Assembly (NCBI GenBank): GCA_011799875.1
Contig: CM022297.1
Span: 443,039,292-443,103,291, forward strand
DNA from: Thinopyrum elongatum
Taxonomy: Eukaryota > Streptophyta > Magnoliopsida > Poales > Poaceae
DNA length: 64,000 nucleotides
Reading direction: 5' to 3'
The notes under the pieces were generated by a model, which was given only the letters and a program-made list of their open reading frames with translations, made no database searches and was not told the origin of the DNA. The translations under genes were made by a program, and so were the position numbers. Numbering within the stretch: the stretch's first letter is position 1; every line of letters begins with the position of its first letter. Positions 1 to 12,026 of this stretch are shown here, in pieces.

Positions 1-970
1 TTCCCCGGAGAGCCCCTTCATACCGGATGGTTGCCTGCTTCTTCAGAAGACTTCGAAGATACTCCTTGATGTTTCCCGAGACCCTGTGCCCACTGCATTG
101 CAGTTCCTGACCACCGATAATCCCTGTAAAAAACATCCTTGCGCTTGTACCTTCCTCCCAGTTGCTCCTGTTGTTACAAGTACCCCTAGTACTCTCCGTT
201 GTTCCAAGAATCCTTGTGCCTTCTGCTTGCGGCTTCTTTTTGCCATGCGTAATTCTTCACACTTATCAGGGATTCGTTCATCCCCAGTGTTCATATGCTT
301 TCCAAAATACTTCGCAATGCTATCTGATCTCCGAAAATCCTGTGCAGCCTATTGCTCTTGATTTTCCTTGCCTGCTTGCACTTGGTTAATTCCCCATGTC
401 TAGCAATATTTACTAAAATCCTTTGCGACTGTCCTATGGATTCTATGTGTGTGCGAATAACTCGCAATCATCACTTAATCCTTAGAAATTTTCTTTCCGG
501 CTCAAACGTCGTCCCGAACATGAGCGGATTCTTGACCAATCTATTCGCCGTCGCTTGTACCCCTAAGTCTATTCAATTAACCATCCTTAATCAGAGTGAT
601 TGCTTCTGACCCTTGCTTTGGAAATAACAACTCCTTTGCATTTGAGCTTTAAATATGCCTTTAAATTGATTCTTCTTCTGGTTGTGTGCCTATGCTCACG
701 TCAGCTCCGTAATGGACCGTCAGATCCTTTGTTGAGTTATCATCCGACAGTGTCCTAAAATCCAAAGTCTTGTGAGTTTTCCCCTGATACATATTGCCTT
801 TGGTAATTGTATCTCTGCTTTGCCAACCTTGCATGCTCTCGAGCTTGAGTTATTTACCTGTAGTACGTGGTATACGTTCCTAAGATGCCCCAATGGGTTG
901 AACCTATGCTTTTCCCCTAGAACATGTGAACCCAAAAGTGGGGGCACGCAACCGGTGCCCCCGGGCCTCG
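1..970. other. Unassigned sequence left of the GC-rich block
   Basis: I recognise no gene, domain or element end here. Open frames on both strands are short and overlapping, with no family motif. The stretch lies upstream of a long LTR-like sequence that ends at 4340. By length comparison with the 4157-bp solo LTR at 50594-54750, much of it should be the 5' part of that LTR, but I cannot see similarity between the two in this part. It could equally be internal retrotransposon sequence. Confidence 0.3.
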
Positions 971-1959
971 TCGCTCACCGCTCGTTGCCGCCGCTGCCCC
1001 GACCCCGTCGCCCTCGGTCCCCGACGCCGCCCGTCACCCGGCCCCGCCGCCGTCGCACCGTGCCCCGGAGCCGCCCTGCCTCGCCGTACCGCCCCGCCCC
1101 TGCCTCTCCTTCTCTGACCGGCTCCACCACCGGACTCCGTCGAGCCTCGCCGCCCCCGTATCCCTGCAAACGCCCGTGAGCACGCCGCCTGTTTTCCCTT
1201 TCTCTCCCTCGGGTCGCCGCGGTCCCCGCCGATCTCGCCCGCGGTTGACGCGCTCCGGCCGCGTCCGTTGCGTGCTCACCGCGCCACGCCCGCACCCCCT
1301 CACAGTCGCCCGGAACGCCCCTGCTCGCACGCCGCCTGCTCCGCCCTCTGCCGCGGCCACCGCCTGCCTGCGCCGCGTCCGCGCCGTCTGCCCCTGCTCT
1401 GCGGCCAGCCAAGCGTGCTCGCGCACCCCGTCGCCCGCGCCTCGCCAGGTCATGCCGCCTTCGTCCGCGCTCGCCGCACGCTCCCGCGGACGCGGCCCTG
1501 CTCGGCGGCCGCGCCCGGGGCAACCTTGGTCACGCCCGCTCGCCCTGCTAGCACCACTCATCGCCCCCCTGCTAGCCCCCCCCGACGCACTGGCCTCTCG
1601 CCATCGCCGGCCACGGCCTCGCCCGAGGCCATTCGGGCGGGCGCCTGCGCCCATAACCCGTCCCGGCTGGCCCTTGTGCCACCGCCATATGGGTCCACGC
1701 CCTAGAAAAAAAGAAAAAAAAGATTAAAAAGAAAAACAATTAAAAAAATGATTAATTAATTAATTAATTAACTTAATTAATTTTGTTTAGTTAAAACTAA
1801 TAAAATAGTTAGTCTAATTAATCTATAATTAGTCTAATTAAACCCTAATTAATCTTAACAGACTGCTGACGTCATGATGATGTCAGCATACACTGTTTCG
1901 GATAATTCTGATTTAATTAATTAAATAATTCAAAATGATTAATAAAACTTCAGGATTTA
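971..1959. other. GC-rich block followed by AT-rich tract inside LTR A'
   Basis: Bases 971-1700 are very rich in C and CG dinucleotides. This opens long frames on both strands at once, each reading as arginine/proline/alanine-rich low-complexity protein, so I do not call a gene. Bases 1700-1959 switch to AATTAATT-type sequence. The related LTR at 50594-54750 also has a GC-rich block (about 53390-54170) in the equivalent position, so this is probably a compositional feature of the LTR. Confidence 0.45.
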
Positions 1960-2741
1960 ATATAAAATAAACCGTAGCTCAGATTGAAAAACTTTGTACA
2001 TGAAAGTTGCTCAGAACGACGAGGTGAATTCGGATACGCAGTCCATTCGTCCGCCACTGTCCGTAACATAGCGAACATGCAACCGTTCCCCTCCGTTCCC
2101 TCTGTCCGAAAATGCCAAACATCGGGAACACTTTCCCGGATGTTATCCCCTTCGCTAGTATTACCCGGCACTGCGTTAGATCACCTCTGGCACTGTATAT
2201 TATCTTGTCATGCACTGTGCTGCATTTGTTCGCATTATATTTATCGTTTCTTCCCCCCCCCTTCTCTCTCGATAGAGCCTGGTACCGACGTAGCCTCCAA
2301 GACCGGCACAGCTCCGGAGATCGACTACGCCTCTGACGACCTTGCCTTTGCCGCCGAGCAACCAGGAAAGCACCCCCCTTTTGAGCATACCGATATCGCC
2401 TATTCTTTCTCTCTCATGCTTGCATTAGAATTGCTGCTGCTACTGCTTTACCTATTCTGATGCATAGCTTGTTTATTGTAACCTGCTATTGAAACCTTAC
2501 CTGCTTATCCTAAACTGTCTAGTATAGGCTGGGTAGAGACCTATCAGTGACCCCACTTGTCCCGACTGCCCCGCTGGATTATCAGAAGACCCGATCGACG
2601 GGATTGAAGACCAGGCCCCGGCACCGCACATCACCCCCCTTGGTTGTAACGACACTGCAGCGTTACTATCGAGTGCCGAGGGTGAAACCTCGTGTAGCAC
2701 TTCTGATGCTAACTCTGTAGAGTAGCTATTCGGTCATGGTC

Positions 2742-2885
2742 ATCGAGGGTGATTCCTCCTTCCCCACTTCCGATAATGACGCTGTCGTGCAACACATCAA
2801 GTGTGAACCCATCGAGGGTGATTCCTCCGAGTTCACCTTGACGGATACATCGAGTAGGAATCCAATGAGGGTGATACCTCGGATT
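2742..2885 (+). repeat. Short interspersed repeat GAGGGTGATNCCTC
   Basis: The motif ATCGAGGGTGATTCCTCC occurs near 2743 and 2811, with a variant ATGAGGGTGATACCTC near 2865. The same repeated motif appears in reverse complement at about 52060-52200 in the related LTR, so the repetition predates both insertions. Confidence 0.7.
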
Positions 2886-3572
2886 CCCCTAATGTTATGG
2901 ACACACGGATACTTGGACTGTACTATTGTTACATGGAAAGGCGGGTCGACCCTGAGGGGTACCCGCGTGTGATGTGAAGATGGGTTGCCTGGATGGTGCC
3001 CGAGTGGTGAATACGAGGCGTGGCCGGGCATTCTTGACCCTTGCCGCAAGTCCTCGAGACGGGGCGACGGGGTCACATCTTTCGTGAGTCTCTGCTCGTT
3101 ACCGCAACCCCCAAGGTACTAACGATTTGGATATTTGATTCGAGTGGGCCTCTGGCCCGATAGCACTAACCATCACGCGGGAATAAATATGGGTACTCTG
3201 CATCGTATGCATCAGCCGAAAGCTCTGTCAGACATCCAGTTCAGCATTGCGGCTGGGACAGACCGGCGCCCCCATGGTGCCTGGCTTCCCCCTGCACGCA
3301 ATGACTCGGAGTGCATAGGGCGATGGCCCAAGACCTCTGAGCGCTTAGGATGTAGACCGACGGGAACCTCTCTGCTGAGCTCTAGGTAGGGTTGCGGTGT
3401 GTCGTTTGGCCGAGGTCGGGCATGACCCAGAAAGGTGTGTCCGGCCGGAGTTAATCGAGCATGGTGGGTAAGTTGGTGCACCCCTGCAGGGAAGAACTAA
3501 ACTATGCATAGCCGGATCCTCGGTAACGGACACTCGGAGTTGTATCCCGATCGATACAACTAAATTGGATAC

Positions 3573-3690
3573 TATGGCTCTGGGATTGCTTCTCGCAGGG
3601 AGTCGAGAAGGGATTTCTGGACGAGGTTGATGACTGTATGGCTCTGGGATTGCTTTCTCGCAGGGAGTCGAGAAAGGATCTCAGGGTGAC
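3573..3690 (+). repeat. Tandem duplication of a ~65-bp unit in LTR A'
   Basis: Two adjacent copies begin ATGGCTCTGGGATTGCTT at about 3573 and 3638 and continue through TCTCGCAGGGAGTCGAGAA. The related LTR A carries the same pair in reverse complement near 51250-51365. This marks it as an old family character. Confidence 0.8.
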
Positions 3691-4340
3691 GTTGATATCA
3701 TTACTGCTACATTATATTGTACTGTTCTACTCTCTTCTATTGCTGCAAGACCACTGAAGATGCTAGTCTTTGATAGGACTAGGCCTTCTCTCTATTCTGC
3801 CATTTCTGCAGCCCAGTCCACATATACAACCTTCCTTTGATAATGTTGCATATGTAGTGTAGATCCTTGCTTGCTGAGTACTTCGAAGTACTCATGGTTG
3901 CTTTGCTTTCCTTTTCTCCCCATATCAGTTTAACGCGGCCAGATGACGGAGCCCCTGAGAAAGCTGCCCCGTCGATGATTGCTACTACTACTACCCCGAG
4001 GGTGGTTACTGCTTCGAACTTGCCGTCGACCAGGAGTAGGGTCGGAGGGTCCCAGGCAGGAGGCCTGCGCCTTTCGATCGTAGTGTTTTCTTTTGGCCCG
4101 CCTTCTAAGGGCCTTTTTGCGTTTTCTTTTATATCTGTACTCAGATATCTGATGCTTCCGCTGACGCTTGTACGCAAGCTTATGTATTCGAGTCCTCGAG
4201 GACCCTGGCTTGTAATATAAAGCTTGTATGACTTTATTTAAGTTTTAGAGTTGTGTTGTGATATCTTCCCATGAGTCCTTAGGCTTGATCGTGTGCATTT
4301 GCGTGTATGATTAGTGCACAATTGAGCCGGGGGCGTCACA

Positions 4341-4424
4341 GCCCATGCTGGCAAGGTGACGGTTTAAAATGCCGTCGCGGAAAGGGGTTAAAAACCGTTT
4401 GTATAGCAGCTCGTTGTACCAGTG
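4341..4424. mobile_element. Right terminus of a truncated CACTA transposon (C2)
   Basis: Read on the minus strand from 4424, the sequence begins CACTGGTACAACGAG and continues through a block ending CCCCTTTCCGCGACGGC. It closely matches the left end of the 12.3-kb CACTA at 35102 (CACTGGTACAGCAAGG, then AACCCCTTTCTGTGAAGGC). The element is cut at 4340 by LTR A', and its remainder lies left of the window. It sits inside the 5' LTR of element H. Confidence 0.8.
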
Positions 4425-4692
4425 GTTGCTGCTGCTGTTACATTCACCACAAAACTGCTACTGCTACTGTTACTGTTACTATTGCTATTGTTACCACTGC
4501 TATCAAAGTATCATACTACTGTACTACTAAACACTTTGCTGTAGATATTTAGTTCTCCAGGTGTGGTTGAATTGACAACTCAACTGCTAATACTTACAAA
4601 TATTCTTTGGCCCCTCCTTTGTCGAATCAATAAATTTGGGTGAAATACTACCCTCGAAGACTGTCGTGATCCCCTATACTTGTGGGTTATCA
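4425..4692 (+). repeat. 3' end of the 5' LTR of host Gypsy element H
   Basis: The segment ends ACTTGTGGGTTATCA. The 3' LTR of H at 49039 starts TGATACG, so TGATA and TATCA form the expected terminal inverted pair. A primer-binding site follows directly at 4704. The upstream part of this LTR is displaced by the CACTA insertion. From memory the end resembles Triticeae Fatima-type LTRs, but I cannot confirm the name. Confidence 0.78.
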
Positions 4693-4703
4693 AGACCTTT
4701 TTC

Positions 4704-4720
4704 TGGCGCCGTTGTCAGGG
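4704..4720 (+). promoter_or_regulatory. Primer-binding site of H (tRNA-Asp type)
   Basis: TGGCGCCGTTGTCAGGG begins 12 bases after the LTR end. TGGCGCCGTTGCC is the tRNA-Asp-complementary primer site known from Athila-lineage Gypsy elements. Here one C has become T. Confidence 0.75.
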
Positions 4721-4764
4721 AGCATAGCTCTATTTGCTCAGTTACTTGTGAATTATATCTGTTA

Positions 4765-6034
4765 ATCACAAAGAAGAATCTGAAAGACACTAGAACCAAG
4801 ATCGTACCCTCTAAGACGAGAGGAGGTAAGGAACTTCCATCTAGCACCGCACTTGATTCACCTTCTATTTCGAGTAAATTTGTGACACCAGCACCTTCTA
4901 TTAATTCTCATATGTCACAAGTTATTGATGATGCTACTTCTACTATTGATTATGCTAGTACTCTGCTTAATGAAACTGTGCCACTAGGTGAATTTCTTGA
5001 TGAACAACTTGCTAAAGCTAAAGAAATTGAGAATGCTGAAACTGATGAGAATTAAGATTCACCTATTATGACTAGCTCTCCTACTAGAGTTGAAATACCC
5101 GATGGTTATGTTATGGATAGGGAGATAGCTAGAGAAATCCTTGCTTGTAATGATAGACAAGATGTTAAGAAATTACTGAGTAAGTTGAAAGAAAAGTCTA
5201 TGATGGAGAAAATGAAATATGATCCTAAGTTTGCTACTTCTCCTATCTTTGTTACTGATAAGGATTATGAATTCTCTGTCGATCCTGAGTTAATTACTTT
5301 GGTTGAATATGATCCTTTCCATGGTTATGAAAATGAAACTATTGTGGCACATCTTATAAAATTAAATGATATTGCCACCCTATTTGCTCGTGAGGAAAAA
5401 AATCGCTACTACTATATTATTAAGTTGTTTCCATTCTCATTAAAGGGTGATGCTAAGAAATGGTTTAATTCTCTTGCTCCTGGTTGTGTGCGTAGTCCCC
5501 AAGATATGATATATTACTTCTCTGAAAAATATTTTCCTGCTCAAAACAAACAAGCTGCCTTATAGGAAATATTTAACTTTGTGCAAATTGAAGAAGAGAA
5601 TCTCCCTCAAGATTGGGAGAGGATTATCTAATTACTTAATGCTTTGCCTGATCATCCTCCTAAGACAAACGAAATACTTGATATCTTTTATAATGGACTA
5701 ACCGATGCTTCTAGGGACTACCTAGATAGTTGTGCTGGTTGTGTTTTCAGGGAATGAACTGTTGAACAGGTTTAAGAACTACTGAATAATATATTTAGAT
5801 ATGATAATGATTGGGCACTTCCTGAAGCACCACCTAAACTAACTCCAAAGAAGAGAGGTATTCTATTCCTCAGTCCAGAAGATACGCCAGAGGCAAAGAA
5901 ATCTATGAAAGAAAAAGGGTATTAAAGCTGAAGATGTTAAGAATTTACCACCTATTGAAGAAATACATGGACTCGATACCCTAACCCAGGTAGTAGAGGT
6001 GAATTCTCTTAATAGATTTGATGAGGGTGATATT
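4765..6034 (+). pseudogene. gag: Broken gag of Athila-lineage Gypsy element H
   Basis: This would encode the structural Gag of a Gypsy retrotransposon. One frame runs from about 4765 and contains Athila-type gag blocks such as VIPDG-like VEIPDGYVMDREIARE, FPFSLKGDAKKWFNSL near 5430-5475, and ALPDHPPKTNEILDIFYNGL near 5642-5700. In-frame stops lie at 5053, 5563, 5629, 5755 and 5773, and a frame change at about 5915 in an A-run. The sequence ends abruptly at 6034, where an LTR beginning TGATACGTCTCC is inserted. No zinc knuckle is visible before the break. The gene is non-functional. Confidence 0.85.
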
Positions 6035-7027
6035 TGATACGTCTCCAACGTATCTATAATTTTTGTTCCATGCAGTTATATTATCATTCTTGCATGTTTT
6101 ATATTCATTATATAGCAACTTTATATCATTTTTTGGGACTAACCTATTGACATAGTGCCCATTGCCAGTTGATGTTTTTTGCTTGTTTTTTACTTCACAG
6201 AATATCAATACCAAACGAAGTCCGAATGTCACGAAACTTTTTGAGATTTTTTTCTGCCCAGAAGACAACTTGGGAGCCAAGGAAGTGTACGAGTGGAGGC
6301 CCGTGGGGCCCACCACCCACCTGGGCGCTCCAAAGGCCCCTGGCGTGCCTTGATGGGTGGTGGGGCCCAGGGAGGTCCTTTCCACCGCCTCTCAGCTCTA
6401 TAAATACCCAAATATTCAAGAAACCCTAGGGGAGTCGATGAAACACAATTCCAGCCGCCGCAAGTTCCAGAACCACGAGATCCAATCTAGAGCCCTATTC
6501 CGGCACCTTGCCTGAGGGGAACACGATCACGGAGGGGTTCATCATCCTCATTGGTGCTCCTCCGATGATGTGTGAGTAGTTCACCATAGACCTACGGGTC
6601 CATATGCAGTAGCTAGATGGCTTCTTCTCTCTTTTTGATTCTCAATACAATGTTCTCCTCGATATTCTTGGCGATCTATTTGATGTAATGACTTTTTTCG
6701 GTGTGTTTGTTGGGATCCGATGAATTGCCAGTTTATGATCAGTTCTATCCATGAATACTATTTGAGTCTTCTTTGATCTCTTATATGCATGATTGTTATA
6801 GCCTCGTATTTCTTCTCCAAAACTTTGGTTTGGTTTGGCCAACTAGATTGATTTTTCTTGCAATGGGAAGAGGTGCTTTGTGATGGGTTCGATCTTGCGG
6901 TGTCCTCACCCAGTGACAGAAGGGGTAGCAAGGCATGCATGTATCATGGCTATTAAGGATAAAAAGATGGGGTCTATTCCTACATGATTAGATCTTGTCT
7001 ACATCATGTCATCGTTCTTATTGCATT
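6035..7027 (+). mobile_element. Partial S-type LTR, + orientation
   Basis: It starts TGATACGTCTCCAACG and matches, in opposite orientation, the full LTRs at 7508-9101, 15135-16733 and 31268-32855. A TATA-like CTATAAATA lies near 6400. The last ~600 bp of the LTR are missing: the sequence turns back on itself at about 7025. From memory it resembles Triticeae Sabrina-type LTRs. Confidence 0.82.
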
Positions 7028-7505
7028 ACTACTATTACTCCACACATCGACCGCTATCCAGCATGCATCTAGTTTATTAAGTTCATGGAAAAACGGAGTA
7101 ATGCAATAAGAACGATGACATGATGTAGACAAGATCTATTCATGTAGGAATAGACCCCATATTTTTATCCTTAATAGCAATGATACATGTGTGCCTCGCT
7201 ACCCCTTCTGTCACTGGGTGAGGACACCGCAAGATGGAACCCATCACAAAGCACCTCTTCCCATTGCAAGAAAAATCAATCTAGTTGGCCAAACCAAACC
7301 AAAGTTTCGGAGAAGAAATACGAGGCTATAACAATCATGCATATAAGAGATCAAAGAAGACTCAAATAATATTCATGGATAGAACTGATCATAAACTCAC
7401 AATTCATCGGATCCCAACAAACACACCGCAAAAACTCATTACATCAAATAGATCTCGAAGAACATCAAGGAGAATATTGTATTGAGAATCAAAAAGAGAG
7501 AAGAA
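6619..7505. repeat. Large inverted repeat (~408-bp arms, ~70-bp spacer)
   Basis: The left arm starts GGCTTCTTCTCTCTTTTTG at about 6618 and ends TTATTGCATTACT near 7027. The right arm is its reverse complement, from TAATGCAATAAG at about 7098 to AAAAAGAGAGAAGAAGC at about 7507. The arms differ at scattered bases and small indels. A transcript through it would form a long hairpin. Confidence 0.85.
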
Positions 7506-7507
7506 GC
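7024..7507 (-). mobile_element. Partial S-type LTR, minus orientation, fused head-to-head
   Basis: This is the same LTR segment as in the preceding feature, but inverted, starting TACTATTACTCC and running to GAGAAGAAGC at 7507. A complete minus-strand LTR begins at 7508. The two partial LTRs share TACT at the junction. Confidence 0.8.
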
Positions 7508-9101
7508 TGATGTCGCTTGAACTACGTCGGTATTTCTCCAAAGAGGAAGGGATGATGCAGTACAGGTACGGTAGGTATTTCCCTCAGTTATGAAACCAAG
7601 GTATCAATCCAGTAGGAGAACCAAGAAACACTATGTAAACGGTACCTGCACACAAAGAACAAATACTTGCAACCCGACACTTATGAGGGGTTGTCAATCC
7701 CTTTTAGGTAACGGCGTCAGAAATTGGCAAGTTGACGGGAGAATATTTTTTGATAGATTGGATAAATAGCTCTCGATAAAACACGAAATAAAATAAGTAA
7801 TAAAAAAGTGCAGCAAGGTATTTTTGGGTTTTTGGAATAATAGATCTGAAAATAAAAGCGAATAAAAACATATCTCAAAGCAAATATGATAAAGAATAGA
7901 CCCGGGGCCATAGATTTCACTAGTGGCTTCTCTCGAGAAAATAGCACACGGTGGGTAAACAAATTACTGTTGGGCAATTGATAGAAGATCAAATAATTAT
8001 GATGATATCCATGCAATGATCATTATATAGGCATCACGTCCAAGATTAGTAGACCGACTCCTGCCTGCATCTACTACTATTACTCCACACATCGACCGCT
8101 ATCCAGCATGCATCTAGTGTATTAAGTTCATGGAGAAACAGAGTTATGCAATAAGAACGATGACATGATGTAGACGAGATCTATTAATGTAGGAATAGCC
8201 CCCATCTTGTTATCCTTAATAGCAATGATACATGCGTGTCTTGCTGCCCCTTCTGTCACTGGGAAAGAACACCGCATGATCGAACCCATCACAAAGCACT
8301 TCTTCCCATGGCAAAAAAATTGATCTAGTTGGCCTAACTAAACCAAAGATTCGAAGAAGAAATACGAGGCTATAAGTAATCATGCATATAAGAGATCAAA
8401 GAAAACTCAAATAACTTTCATGGATATAGATCTGATCATAAACTCAAAGTTCATCGGATCCGAACAAACACACCGCAAAAAATGTTACATCAAATAGATC
8501 TCCAAGAGACCATTGTATTGAGAATCAAATAGAGAGAAGAAGCCATCTAGCTACTGCCTACGGACCCGTAGGTCTATGCTGAACTGCTCACGCATCATCG
8601 GAGAAGCACCAATGAGGATGATGAACCCCTCCGTGATGGAGTCTAGATTGGATCTCGTGGTTCTGGAACTTGCGGCGGCTAGAATTGTGTTTCGTCAACT
8701 CCCCTAGGGTTTCTGGAATATTTGGGAATTTATAGGGTGAAGTGGCGGTGAAGGGGGGCTCTGAGGTGGGCACAACCCCCCTGAGCGCGCCTGGGCCTCC
8801 TGGCGCGCCCTAGTGGGTTGTGCTCCCCTCGGGCCTCCCCTCTAGTACTTCTTTGGCCCATTGGGTGTCTTTTGGTCCAGAAAAAATCTCCAAAAAGTTT
8901 CGCCGCGTTTGGACTCTGTTTGGTATTGATATTCTGCGAAATAAAAAACAAGCAAAAAACAGCAACTGGCACTGGGCACTACCAATAGGTTAGTCCCAAA
9001 AAATGATATAAAGTTGCTATAAAATGATTGTAAAACATACAAGAATGATAATATAACAGCATGGAACAATAAAAAATTATAGATACGTTGGAGACGTATC
9101 A
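7508..9101 (-). repeat. 3' LTR of element L (S-type)
   Basis: This is a complete 1594-bp LTR on the minus strand. It starts TGATACGTCTCC at 9101 and ends CGACATCA at 7508. A polypurine tract lies directly upstream on the minus strand (9104-9116). It closely resembles the LTR at 15135-16733. Confidence 0.85.
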
Positions 9102-9118
9102 ACATCCCCAAGCTTAAT
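9102..9118 (-). promoter_or_regulatory. Polypurine tract of L
   Basis: On the minus strand, AAGCTTGGGGATG runs directly into the 3' LTR at 9101. This is the usual site of plus-strand priming in LTR retrotransposons. Confidence 0.7.
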
Positions 9119-11578
9119 TCCTGCTAGTCCTCGAGTAGGTAAATGATAAAAACAGAATTTTTGATGTGGAATGCTGCCTATCATGTTCATCACATATTCT
9201 TTTCTTTTGTAGCATGGACATTTGGACTTTTATATGGTTCAAAGCAATAGTCTAGTTTTGACATGAAGATTTCAATACTCAAGCATATCAACAAGCAACC
9301 ATGTCTTTCAAAATATCAACACTAAAGAAAGTTATCCCTAGCCCATCATGCTCAATCATTGATCCATTCATGAAACACACTCGCATATTAGCTACATCCA
9401 ATGCTCAAGTTAGATCATAGTGCCCCTTACTTGGTGCTTTATAAGAGAAGATGGAGACTCAAATAAAAATAAAATTGCATAAAGTAAATAGATAGGCCCT
9501 TCGCAGAGGGAAGTAGGGATTTGTATACGTGCCAGAGCTCAAAGCTGAAATTGAGATATAATTTTTTTTGAGAGGCATACTTTTCCCGTCAACGAAAACG
9601 ACTGAGTAATTCCCAACACTTTCCATGCTAGATATATCATAGGCGGTTCCTAAACAGAAAATAAATTTTATTCCTTTTTCCACCATACTTTCACACTCCA
9701 CGGCTAGCCGCATCCACGGGTACCGTCCATACCAACACTTCCCAAGGAATTTATTATTTGACAACATAAAGTAAATTCATTTTTCATTTTGGTACTGGGC
9801 ATCCCTATTACCGCCGTACTCTCGTGCAATGACAAGTGAATAAACACTCATCTTGAGAATAACACATCTAGCATGGAAAATATTGGCCACCCCCTGCCGC
9901 TTCATGAGCGGTACGAGCACACAAAATAGAAATTTATTTTGAAAATTAGAGGTGGCACATACAAATTTGTTTAGAACGGCACAGGAATACCGCATATAGG
10001 TAGGTATGGTGGACTCATATGGCAAAACTGGGTTTAAGGATTTTGGATGCACAAGTAGTATTTCTACTTAGTACAAGTGGAGGCTAGCAAAAAGATTGAG
10101 AAACAACCAACCAAGAAACAAAAAAGCACATAAGCAGGCATTAGGCATAACTAACACCGAATAATGCACCACAAGTAGGATGTAATTTCATTGCATAACT
10201 ATTGACTTTCGTGCTTGCATAGGGAATCACAAACCTTAACACCAATACTCTTACTAAAGCATAATTACTCACCAATATGACTCACATATCACTATCATCA
10301 TATCTCAAAACTATTACAAAGAATCAAGTTTATTTTGTCCAATGATCTTCATGAAAGTTTTTATTATATCCCTCTTGAATATCTATCACTTTGGGACTAG
10401 TTTCATATATTGCAATTGCTTTTGACAAGCTCAAATAAATCCAAGTGAAGAACATGAGCATAAAATTTTTCGTCTCTCAAAATAATATAAGTGAAGCATG
10501 AGAGAAATTCTTTAAATAAATTATTAACTCTCAAATAAATCTAAGTGAAGCATGAGAGCATTTCTTCAAAAATATTAAAGCACTCCGTGCTCAAAAAATA
10601 TAAGTGAAGCACTAGAGCAATTCCATAGCTCAAAAAATTTAAGTGAAGCATAAAGAGCAATTCTAACAAATCATAGCATAATTTTGGCTCTCTCAAATGG
10701 GTGTGTCCAGCAAGGATACTTGTGACAAACTAAGAAGCAAAACAAGCAAAGACTCATATAATACAAGACGCTCCAAGCAAAACTCATGATATGTGACGAA
10801 TAAAGTTATAGATCCAAGTAAAATACCGATGGTCGTTAGAAGAAAGAGGGGATGCCTTCCGGGGCGCCCCCAAGCTTAGTTTCTTGGTTTTCCTTGAATA
10901 TTAACTTGGGGTGCCATGGGGCATCCCCAAGCTTAGGATCTTTTCACTCCTTATTCCTTCATCCATCGTGATCTCACCCAAAACTTGAAAACTTCAATCA
11001 TACAAAACTTAACAAAACCTTCGTGAGATCCGTTAGTATAAGAAAGCCAATCTTTACTTTAGGTACTGTTGCAAACCCAATCAAATTTTGTTATTTCATT
11101 ATATCTACTGTATTCTAACTTTCCCATGGCTTATACCCCCCGATACAATCCGTAGATTCATCAAACTAGGCACACAATGCAAAGAAAACAGAATCTGTGA
11201 AAAACAGAACAGTCTGTAAAGATGCGAATTGATCTCATACTTCTGTAACTCCACAAATTTTGAAAAATTAGGAAAAAAGAGGCAATTTGTATATCAATCT
11301 TGTGTAAAAAACTCAGAACCTTTCGTCGCTTCTGTGATTTTAAACAATTCTGTTACTAGATGCAAAAGTTTTTGTTTTTCAACAGGATCAAATCAACTAT
11401 CACCAAAGCTATCCCAAAGGCTTTACTTGGCACAAATACTAATTAAAACATAAAAAACACAATCATAATAGAGGCATAATTGTGCAAACACTCAAAAACA
11501 AAAAAAAGGCAAAAATAAATTTATTCATTGGGTTGCCTCCCAACAAGCGCTATCGTTTTATGCCGCTAGCTAGGCATA
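9119..11578 (-). other. Non-coding 3' internal region of L
   Basis: No gene is recognisable in these ~2.5 kb. The region resembles 28058-29840 (element R) and, more weakly, 47454-49038 (element H, + strand). Shared landmarks are TTTATTCCTTTTTCCACC near 9670, the CCCCAAGCTTAG pair near 10870 and 10926, and GGGTTGCCTCCCAACAAGCG near 11530. It carries short internal repeats at 10430-10720. Confidence 0.65.
10430..10720. repeat. Degenerate ~50-bp repeats around AAGTGAAGCA
   Basis: The block CTCAAAxxATAxAAGTGAAGCAxxAGAGC recurs about five times with variable spacing. The equivalent stretch of R, about 28745-28945, has the same organisation. The repeats are therefore inherited with the internal region. 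Confidence 0.65.
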
Positions 11579-11778
11579 ATGCATAGATTCAAGTGTTGTC
11601 ATCTTTAGTTTCCAATTCCTCAATCACACAACCAATATTCTTCAAAGATTTAGCATGCATGTTTTCGATAATAATACTTCTAGGAATAAGATTGAAGAAT
11701 TCATTCTTGCAAGTAGTGTCTCTGACAACTTCAACAAAGTCGGGGTGAATACTAATCATCTTAAGGTCTTCTTTGTTA

Positions 11779-12026
11779 TTAGAAGAAGTTGCACCCTTGT
11801 TTCTTAGTGACTTGAGCAATCTTGTCAATTTTTACGGGAGTTTTTTCAATAGTTTTAACGGAATAAAAAGCCGAACTCAAGTTAGTAAAAATTTCTTCTA
11901 GCTTATCAATTCTAGCGGGACTTTTTTCCATTCTCTCGTTAACTACGGGTTCCTTTTCCCTTAGTATTTTAAGAGCGTCCCCCGCTTTTGAACAAATTCT
12001 ATGAGCATATGCATCTTTTTATCTAA
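11779..12026 (-). pseudogene. gag: C-terminal gag segment of L, after the Helitron
   Basis: Reading on the minus strand from 12026, the sequence continues the frame interrupted at 14545. The A/T site reads through as I-E-K then L-D, followed by AYAHRICSKAGDALKILR after a one-base A-run indel. It then runs through a lysine/glutamate-rich stretch to a TAA at 11779-11781. A second overlapping minus frame (to about 11589) follows, without recognised domains. This looks like a charged, probably coiled-coil C-terminus of an Athila-like Gag. I infer the join from sequence continuity. Confidence 0.7.

Larger units (their letters stand above)
1960..4340 (+). mobile_element. 3' part of a long LTR (A'), + orientation
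   Basis: This segment is the reverse-complement relative of 50594-52935. Shared blocks include the stretch with GTAGCTCAGAT near 1973, the repeated GAGGGTGATTCCTCC motifs near 2745, the tandem CTCTGGGATTGCTT unit near 3575, and the terminal sequence ending GGGGGCGTCACA at 4340. The other copy is bounded by target duplications, which fixes GTCACA as the LTR 3' end. At 4340 it abuts a CACTA terminus, so the element inserted into that transposon. The LTR start is not resolved and may lie outside the window. Confidence 0.72.

Noticed and set aside
975..1727. Long overlapping open frames on both strands (for example 182 and 206 codons minus, 183 codons plus)
   Set aside because: They coincide with an extreme GC-rich block, overlap in several frames, and give Arg/Pro/Ala low-complexity protein without any domain.
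6162..6429. Short frames at the same place in each S-type LTR
   Set aside because: They recur in every LTR copy in both orientations and lie around the TATA box. They read as untranslated LTR sequence.
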